Source: an uncultured Flavobacteriaceae bacterium (GTDB lineage: Bacteria; Bacteroidota; Bacteroidia; Flavobacteriales; Flavobacteriaceae). Taken from it: 10,971 bases of DNA. The translations under genes and the position numbers were made by a program. The notes beneath the pieces are model-generated. The model was not told the origin of the DNA and made no database searches. It saw only the letters and a list, made by a program, of their open reading frames with translations. Below, in pieces: positions 6,376 to 10,971 of the stretch; within the stretch, counting starts at the first letter, position 1; every line of letters starts with the position of its first letter. Where the stretch lies: NCBI GenBank assembly GCA_938041595.1, contig CALITN010000102.1, positions 1-10,971 on the forward strand. The letters run 5' to 3'.

Positions 6376-7658
6376 TAGCCGTATTTTTTCCCCCACAACT
6401 GCTGAAGCCATTTTCGAATGCTATTTTCTTTGGCATTTTGTCCGGGTTCATAAAAACGAGTCCCTTCAATGGCATCTGGGAGGTAGTTTTGAAATACAAA
6501 TTGATGGGGATGGTCGTGTGGATATTGATAGCCCATTCCGTGTCCGAGTTCTTTGCTGAGTTCGGTGGGGGCATTTCGCAAATGAAGGGGAACCGATAAG
6601 TTGGTACTCATTTCAACTTCTTCCAGTGCTTTGTCGATGGCCAAATAACTCGCATTACTCTTTGGAGAAGTAGCCAGATAGACAGCGCATTGACTCAAAA
6701 GTATCCGCGCTTCGGGCATACCTATGACCTGAACAGCATTAAAAGTGGTTTGTGCAAGAACCAGTGCATTGGGATTGGCATTGCCGATATCTTCACTGGC
6801 TGCAATCAATAACCTACGGGCGATAAATTTGATGTCTTCTCCGGCTTTTAACATCCGTGCCAGCCAATAAACAGCCGCATTAGGATCGCTTCCTCGAATC
6901 GATTTTATAAAGGCCGAGACAATGTCGTAATGCAGATCACCGTTTTTATCAAATTGAACGGCATTCGTTTGAAGGGTTTTTTTTATTTTTTCATTGGTGA
7001 TTTCGATGGCCTCGTTGGCACCAAAAGAAAAAACAACAAGCTCCAACAGCGTTAAGAGTTTCCGTGCATCTCCGCTTGAATATTGAATCAAGGCTTCTGG
7101 ATCTTCCAACTGAATAGTTTTTGTTTTAAGCAACGGATCTTGAGTAAGTGCGCGTTCCAAAAGACTTTTTAATTCCTCTAGCAAGAGAGGTTTTAGGGTA
7201 AAAACTTGACAACGTGAAAGCAATGCGTTGATGACCTCAAAACTTGGATTTTCAGTAGTCGCACCGATAAGGGTAATAATTCCTTTTTCGACGGCTCCTA
7301 GAAGTGCGTCTTGTTGGGATTTACTAAATCGATGAATTTCATCAATGAATAATAATGGATTTTTATCGGTAAATAGACCGCCTTGACTTTGAGCTTTGTG
7401 AATAATTTCACGGACTTCCTTGACACCAGCATTAATGGCTGATAATTCATAAAAAGGCCTTTTTTTCTCTCCTGCGAGCAACTTGGCTAGGGTGGTTTTT
7501 CCGGTGCCTGGGGGACCCCAAAGAATCATGGAAGGAATAAATCCCGATTGAATGCTTTGATACAATGCCCCGTCAAGTCCGACCAAATGTTTTTGCCCCA
7601 CATAGTCCGTCAGACTTTTGGGTCGCATTCGTTCGGCAAGAGGCGGCGATTGTTGCAT
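6372..7658 (-). CDS. rarA: Replication-associated recombination ATPase RarA/MgsA
   Basis: A 428-residue AAA+ ATPase of the clamp-loader-like RarA/WRNIP1 family, which acts in the cytoplasm at stalled replication forks. Seen here: PPLAERMRPKSLTDYVGQKHL at the N-terminus; Walker A GPPGTGKTT near 48-56; Walker B LLFIDEIHRFSKSQQD near 102-117; sensor 1 GATTENPSF near 132-140; an arginine-finger-like NALLSRC at 144-150; and sensor 2 region SSGDARKLL. The C-terminal family domain shows YWLARMLKAGEDIKFIARRL, IAASEDIGNANP, and GMGYQYPHDHPHQFVFQNYLPD. The length is near that of E. coli RarA. The ATG lies six bases after the rlmB stop, so the two genes are co-transcribed. The stop overlaps trkH tail to tail. 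An older name in some annotations is MgsA, not to be confused with methylglyoxal synthase. Confidence 0.94.
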   Translation of the reverse strand: MQQSPPLAERMRPKSLTDYVGQKHLVGLDGALYQSIQSGFIPSMILWGPPGTGKTTLAKLLAGEKKRPFYELSAINAGVKEVREIIHKAQSQGGLFTDKNPLLFIDEIHRFSKSQQDALLGAVEKGIITLIGATTENPSFEVINALLSRCQVFTLKPLLLEELKSLLERALTQDPLLKTKTIQLEDPEALIQYSSGDARKLLTLLELVVFSFGANEAIEITNEKIKKTLQTNAVQFDKNGDLHYDIVSAFIKSIRGSDPNAAVYWLARMLKAGEDIKFIARRLLIAASEDIGNANPNALVLAQTTFNAVQVIGMPEARILLSQCAVYLATSPKSNASYLAIDKALEEVEMSTNLSVPLHLRNAPTELSKELGHGMGYQYPHDHPHQFVFQNYLPDAIEGTRFYEPGQNAKENSIRKWLQQLWGKKYGY

Positions 7659-7664
7659 GTTGGT

Positions 7665-8411
7665 TTAGTCTGTTGAGCCGTGATCACGCTGGCGAATGAT
7701 TTCATAAAGAATCAAGCCTGTAGCGACCGATACATTGAGAGATCCCACTTTGGAAACCATAGGTAACTGCACGCAACGATCCAATAATTTTAAAAGACTG
7801 GGGTGAATGCCTTTTTCCTCGGAGCCCATGACAACGGCCATCGGTCCTGCTAAAGGGCTATTATAGGCGATTTCTGACGCTTTCTCGTCCAATCCCACTA
7901 AGGGGATGTCATGTGCCTGTAAAAGGAATATAGCGTCTTTTAGATGGCTCACTTTAGCAATGGGCACTTCAAAAATAGCACCGGCTGAGGTTTTAACCGT
8001 TGTGGCATTGAGTGGTGCGCTTCCCGATTCGGGCAGGACAACGCAGTGAACTCCGGTGGCTGCCGCCGATCGTAGGATGGCTCCTAGGTTGTGTGGATCG
8101 GTGATATGATCCAAAAGCAATAGTAGGGGCGGATCTTCTCCAAACCCATTCTCTAGGATTGTTTCTAAAGAATGCACCGTTACGGGGGAAATGCGGCCCA
8201 TTACTCCCTGATGATTTTCATTTTTGTAGGTATTGAACTTTTCTTTGGGGACATAACTGGTAGAGATACCTTTGGCTCGTAGTTTGTTCTCGAGTTGACG
8301 TAATAGCGGACTTTTATCCCCTTGCTGAATCCAAACCTTGTCAAGGGTCTGTTCGTTGGCAAGGGCTTCTTGCAGCGCGTGAATACCAAATATCTGTAGC
8401 GATTTGTCCAT
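7665..8411 (-). CDS. rlmB: 23S rRNA (guanosine-2'-O)-methyltransferase RlmB
   Basis: A 248-residue SpoU enzyme. The E. coli member methylates the ribose of G2251 in the peptidyl-transferase region of 23S rRNA. The N-terminal domain shows IFGIHALQEAL and NENHQGVMGRI, the latter a hallmark of the RlmB/TrmH-3 subgroup. The knotted catalytic domain has motif 1 DHITDPHNLGAILRSA (key Asn near 108, Arg near 114), motif 2 LNATTVKTSAGAIFEVPI, and motif 3 VVMGSEEKGI with VQLPMVSKVGSLNVSVATGL near 216-233. All catalytic motifs are intact and the length is normal. The ATG at 8411 is the only sensible start. It is the first gene of an rlmB-rarA unit, with the terminator of the neighbouring SusD operon just upstream. 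Confidence 0.93.
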   Translation of the reverse strand: MDKSLQIFGIHALQEALANEQTLDKVWIQQGDKSPLLRQLENKLRAKGISTSYVPKEKFNTYKNENHQGVMGRISPVTVHSLETILENGFGEDPPLLLLLDHITDPHNLGAILRSAAATGVHCVVLPESGSAPLNATTVKTSAGAIFEVPIAKVSHLKDAIFLLQAHDIPLVGLDEKASEIAYNSPLAGPMAVVMGSEEKGIHPSLLKLLDRCVQLPMVSKVGSLNVSVATGLILYEIIRQRDHGSTD

Positions 8412-8431
8412 AATTATGTGTGTGTGTTTAG

Positions 8432-8439
8432 CAAAGATG
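8432..8439 (-). promoter_or_regulatory. Possible -7 element of rlmB-rarA
   Basis: CATCTTTG on the minus strand (8439-8432) differs from TAnnTTTG at one base and lies 20 bases before the rlmB ATG, a distance like that of the tamL and trkA elements. No TTG is seen at a suitable upstream distance. A (CA)5 run separates it from the start codon. Tentative. Confidence 0.3.
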
Positions 8440-8462
8440 CTTAATTCCCTTGAATTTGTTGT

Positions 8463-8493
8463 AAAAAAAAAGAGACCCGAAGGCCTCTTTTTT
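8463..8493 (-). terminator. Intrinsic terminator of the SusD-type operon
   Basis: Read on the minus strand, a 12-base-pair stem with one G-U pair closes a UUCG tetraloop (C-UUCG-G, loop at 8481-8478) and ends in nine U residues. The A-rich left arm also pairs with the U tract. On the plus strand the same position would be an A-C mismatch, so the hairpin is suited to minus-strand transcripts. It lies 17 bases after the stop of the 8511-9377 gene. Confidence 0.9.
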
Positions 8494-8510
8494 ATGATAT
8501 CCTTAAAGAA

Positions 8511-9377
8511 TTAAGGACAAATACTCATTGTTTTACCGTCCGTACCTATGGTGGGGTTAGGTCCTTCTGCCAAGGCAGTTTGAACTTTACCAGCACCATT
8601 ATCATGACTGATAGTGTACGTAACCTCACTATCCCATGCTCCAGAATTGTAAGCAATGGTGAAGGTTGATGTTCCTTCAGGCACTGTGAAAGTTTCTGTA
8701 TTGGAGGCTCCCTGTGCAGACGTTACAGAGTAGTCGGTAGCGGTACCGTCAATTGTAACTGTCAAAGAAGCTCCGTTCCATCCGTCACCATACGAATCAT
8801 TCATCACCAATGTGTACTCACCAGCCACGGGAGCTGTTGGAATACATTTGATGATTTTGTTGTATTGGTAAGGAGAGTTAAAGTAAGACCCAGTCAATGA
8901 ACTAGCAGCATCCTTAGCAGTGTAGCTAGATCCGTTTGTTAAGTTCAACTGCAAACGAATGTTTACAGCCTGTCCTCCGTCTACATCATTACCTGACAAA
9001 CTTAGAGCAGATAATGCATCTCCAAGGCTTACTTCTAGAGAAGCACGAGGAAGTCCGGTTGGTCCTGTAGTAAACTCACCAGGTTGCATGGTCTTCAATA
9101 GAGCTTCGTTTCCAGCGTAGGAAACAAAAACCTCTACATCTTTGAACAAGCCACCATTTTCCTTGTCATGTTCTTCGATTTCTACTTTGAAAACTGATCC
9201 AGGAAGATCGAATACGTTGTATTCTCCTTTCCAGTTTCCAGCAGTAGGATCGATACTGATCGTTCTTAAAACAGCTCCCGTCTGGAAGTTATCAAGAACA
9301 TAGTCTACGGCGTTGTCCCCCTCTGTACAAGAGATGGCTATCAACGCAATGCTCAATAAACTAATTAGTTTTTTCAT
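8511..9377 (-). CDS. SusD-linked outer-membrane lipoprotein with C-terminal DSYGDGWNG module, function unknown
   Basis: A 288-residue predicted lipoprotein that I cannot assign to a characterised protein. The N-terminus MKKLISLLSIALIAISC is a clear lipoprotein signal with Cys17 as the lipid site. Residues about 25-165 form an unrecognised beta-rich domain (YVLDNFQTGAVLRTISI, VFKVEIEEHDKENGG, VEVFVSYAG, VNIRLQLNLTNG). Residues about 186-260 resemble a module common in Bacteroidota surface proteins: GEYTLVMNDSYGDGWNGASL, then TETFTVPEGTSTFTIAY and GAWDSEVTYTISHDNG. The acidic, Gly-rich DSYGDGWN loop could bind a metal such as Ca2+ (inference). Cys178 and Cys287 bracket the module and are the only cysteines besides the lipidated one, suggesting a disulfide. 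The gene starts eight bases after the SusD-like stop and is followed by a strong terminator, so it is the last gene of that operon. By position it may be a surface glycan- or peptide-binding accessory protein in the manner of SusE/SusF, but no similarity to them is visible. Confidence 0.8.
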   Translation of the reverse strand: MKKLISLLSIALIAISCTEGDNAVDYVLDNFQTGAVLRTISIDPTAGNWKGEYNVFDLPGSVFKVEIEEHDKENGGLFKDVEVFVSYAGNEALLKTMQPGEFTTGPTGLPRASLEVSLGDALSALSLSGNDVDGGQAVNIRLQLNLTNGSSYTAKDAASSLTGSYFNSPYQYNKIIKCIPTAPVAGEYTLVMNDSYGDGWNGASLTVTIDGTATDYSVTSAQGASNTETFTVPEGTSTFTIAYNSGAWDSEVTYTISHDNGAGKVQTALAEGPNPTIGTDGKTMSICP

Positions 9378-9385
9378 TGTCTATA

Positions 9386-10971
9386 TTATTTCAAGTTAGT
9401 TGAATCGCCTGCGTTCCAGAAATTACGTTCTGATAAGTCAGAGCGCTGTGTAGCACCCGAATTGTTCGTAACATAATTTGAAGGATAGTACATCAACGTA
9501 GGGAATGCACCTTCAGCACCGTTTTCAATGTTCGGCTGAACATCAGTAGGATAACCTGTTTTTCTGTAAGCATTGTACGCATCGTTCCCATTACCAACAG
9601 TAGTAATGAAGAATTGTTTTGCCCACAAGTTTCCTTTTTCAGCGGCACTAGCAGCCCCCCATTCAGCCACAAAACCATTCGTGTAAGAAGTAATATCTCT
9701 ATCATCGATTGGATTGGCGCTTTCAAAAGCATTCATTTTAGTGAAGGAATCACCAATGGCTTTTAGCATATTATCGGTTCCAGCAGCTGTATTCAATCCA
9801 GCTACTTCAGCAGCCATAAAGTGCATCCAAGAAGAAAGCATGATAGGTGTAATACCATCACCACCTCTTCCACCACCGAGTGCGGTAGCAGCAAAAGAAC
9901 CATCATCAAAACGACCTCCTGCAGGATAAACCCCACGAAGTGTTCTCAAGAATCCATCGGGTGGGATTCCGTTGTCGTTTCCGTGATCACGACCCCAGTA
10001 TCCTTCTTCCAAACCACAGAAAGGAATACCTGCTGGGTAAGGGTTGAAGTATCCAGGAAGGCCACATTCCAAAACTTCCTCATTAGCGGGTGAGCCAAAT
10101 CCAGGAGTACTTTCTACTTGACGGTAGAAATAGTAATTGATACGCGGATCTTTTACATTGTTATGACCTGTCTGCATCGTAGCCATTAGCCAATTAGGCA
10201 TATACTCACCTCCACCGGTAGCAGTGTAGTTGTCTCGGTACAATGGATGACGTGTATCTGGCTGTACTGCGTTTGTTCCCCATTGGAATTGAAAGTCATC
10301 AGCGGGTGAATCAATATAAGGAGTTGCAGAACTAAATCGAGCATCATCTGTTACCCAATAAATCTTACGCAAGATTGAGTTGGCTGCTTTGATCCACTTA
10401 GAGGCATCACCATTGTAGTAAAAGTCATACGTTGGTGCAGTAGCGCCAGGTGAAGAAAAATCGGTTTTTGCGCTTTCCAAAAGAGCAACAGCAGCTGCGT
10501 AAACATCTGCACCGCTATCTTGAGCAGGGTTCAAAATCACGTTTCCTTCTTCGTCACCTTTAAGCGCTTCAGAATAAGGAACATCTCCGAAATAATCCAC
10601 AAGGGTTATCATAATATACGCTTGGAAAACTTTCCCCATACCAAGATAGTAGGGTTGATCTTCACTCAAGGCGTTCATCAATTTAATGTCTTGCAACATA
10701 TCTTGATACGCTTCTTCCCACTCGTCCGCTAGGTCACTAGGAGAATAAACGTTATTATAGGTACGACCATTCATATAGGCTGTTCGGGTCAATTCTGCTC
10801 CGACATCCCCTAGGTTGTTTACCCATAAGGCAAAATCTTCTTGGATTGCGCTCAAAAAGAATTCAGCGTTGGCTTGGTTAGGACTTAATGCGTTTGGGTT
10901 TTCAGTGAGGTCCAAATCGGCATTCTCACAAGAACTCATCAACAATAGTCCCACTGTAGCAACGGCAAAAA
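9386..10971 (-). CDS. SusD/RagB-like nutrient-binding outer-membrane lipoprotein (N-terminus cut by window edge)
   Basis: The frame is open to the right edge, giving about 528 residues; the start codon lies outside. The visible end of the signal peptide is FAVATVGLLLMSSC, with a lipobox Cys. A GTG at 10954 is in frame but lies inside this signal peptide and is not the start. Family features of the SusD-like group: ENPNALSPNQANAEFFLSAI after the Cys; helical TPR-like segments such as LGMGKVFQAYIMITLVDYFG with the typical DVPYSEAL; YYNGDASKWIKAANSILRKIYW; and the C-terminal YRKTGYPTDVQPN with closing ERNFWNAG. SusD proteins sit on the cell surface as a lid over a TonB-dependent SusC channel and bind the substrate. 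The lipoprotein gene at 8511-9377 follows eight bases after this stop. SusC is expected just beyond the right edge. The substrate, sugar or peptide, cannot be told. Confidence 0.92.
   Translation of the reverse strand, partial: FAVATVGLLLMSSCENADLDLTENPNALSPNQANAEFFLSAIQEDFALWVNNLGDVGAELTRTAYMNGRTYNNVYSPSDLADEWEEAYQDMLQDIKLMNALSEDQPYYLGMGKVFQAYIMITLVDYFGDVPYSEALKGDEEGNVILNPAQDSGADVYAAAVALLESAKTDFSSPGATAPTYDFYYNGDASKWIKAANSILRKIYWVTDDARFSSATPYIDSPADDFQFQWGTNAVQPDTRHPLYRDNYTATGGGEYMPNWLMATMQTGHNNVKDPRINYYFYRQVESTPGFGSPANEEVLECGLPGYFNPYPAGIPFCGLEEGYWGRDHGNDNGIPPDGFLRTLRGVYPAGGRFDDGSFAATALGGGRGGDGITPIMLSSWMHFMAAEVAGLNTAAGTDNMLKAIGDSFTKMNAFESANPIDDRDITSYTNGFVAEWGAASAAEKGNLWAKQFFITTVGNGNDAYNAYRKTGYPTDVQPNIENGAEGAFPTLMYYPSNYVTNNSGATQRSDLSERNFWNAGDSTNLK

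Noticed and set aside
8463..8493. Plus-strand use of the hairpin as a terminator
   Set aside because: No plus-strand gene lies upstream, and the plus-strand stem has an A-C mismatch where the minus strand has a G-U pair.
9714..10093. Two plus-strand open frames opposite the SusD-like gene
   Set aside because: They are antisense to clearly coding SusD sequence, low-complexity in composition, and resemble no protein.
10949..10954. GTG at 10954 as the start of the SusD-like gene
   Set aside because: The open frame continues upstream with signal-peptide residues (FAVAT), so the gene is truncated by the window, not complete.
1..10971. Defence island, CRISPR array, toxin-antitoxin pair or mobile element
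   Set aside because: No spaced direct repeats, transposase-like or nuclease-like protein, or small overlapping gene pair was found; the genes are housekeeping or nutrient-uptake genes.

Overview
The window looks like the chromosome of a member of Bacteroidota, most likely Flavobacteriia and probably a marine or free-living flavobacterium. Three things support this. TamL, PorT and SusD are families typical of or restricted to this phylum. Several 5' regions carry the phylum-type -7 element TAnnTTTG. None of the starts I checked has a clear Shine-Dalgarno sequence. No tRNA, rRNA, CRISPR array, insertion sequence or phage gene was seen. Apart from the truncated ends, every protein gene is intact, and no stretch longer than about 100 bases lacks a gene.

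Region 1 (1-3437) concerns the envelope and quinone synthesis. A TamL-type outer-membrane assembly lipoprotein gene (minus strand) runs off the left edge. It is divergent from a SpoU-family RNA methyltransferase gene (plus strand). That gene meets porT tail to tail; porT belongs to the type IX secretion/gliding apparatus and overlaps the upstream ubiE/menG gene for menaquinone synthesis. The tamL and methyltransferase promoters appear to face each other across a 10-bp inverted repeat.

Region 2 (3438-6375) is a two-gene potassium-uptake operon, trkA-trkH. It is divergent from ubiE and has a good TATATTTG element. TrkA is the cytoplasmic nucleotide-binding gating subunit and TrkH the membrane channel subunit.

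Region 3 (6372-8411, minus strand) is rlmB-rarA, a 23S rRNA 2'-O-methyltransferase followed by a replication-fork AAA+ ATPase. The stop codons of rarA and trkH overlap tail to tail.

Region 4 (8463-10971, minus strand) is the 3' end of a SusC/SusD-type nutrient-uptake operon. It holds a SusD-like lipoprotein truncated at its N-terminus by the right edge, then a less familiar lipoprotein ending in a DSYGDGWNG-type module, then a strong UUCG-loop terminator. SusC and any degradative enzymes would lie beyond the right edge, so the substrate cannot be read here.

Most of the window is conserved housekeeping sequence. I do not see clear evidence of an undescribed multi-gene system. The points most worth a second look are the face-to-face promoters at 1180-1270 and the uncharacterised lipoprotein at 8511-9377.
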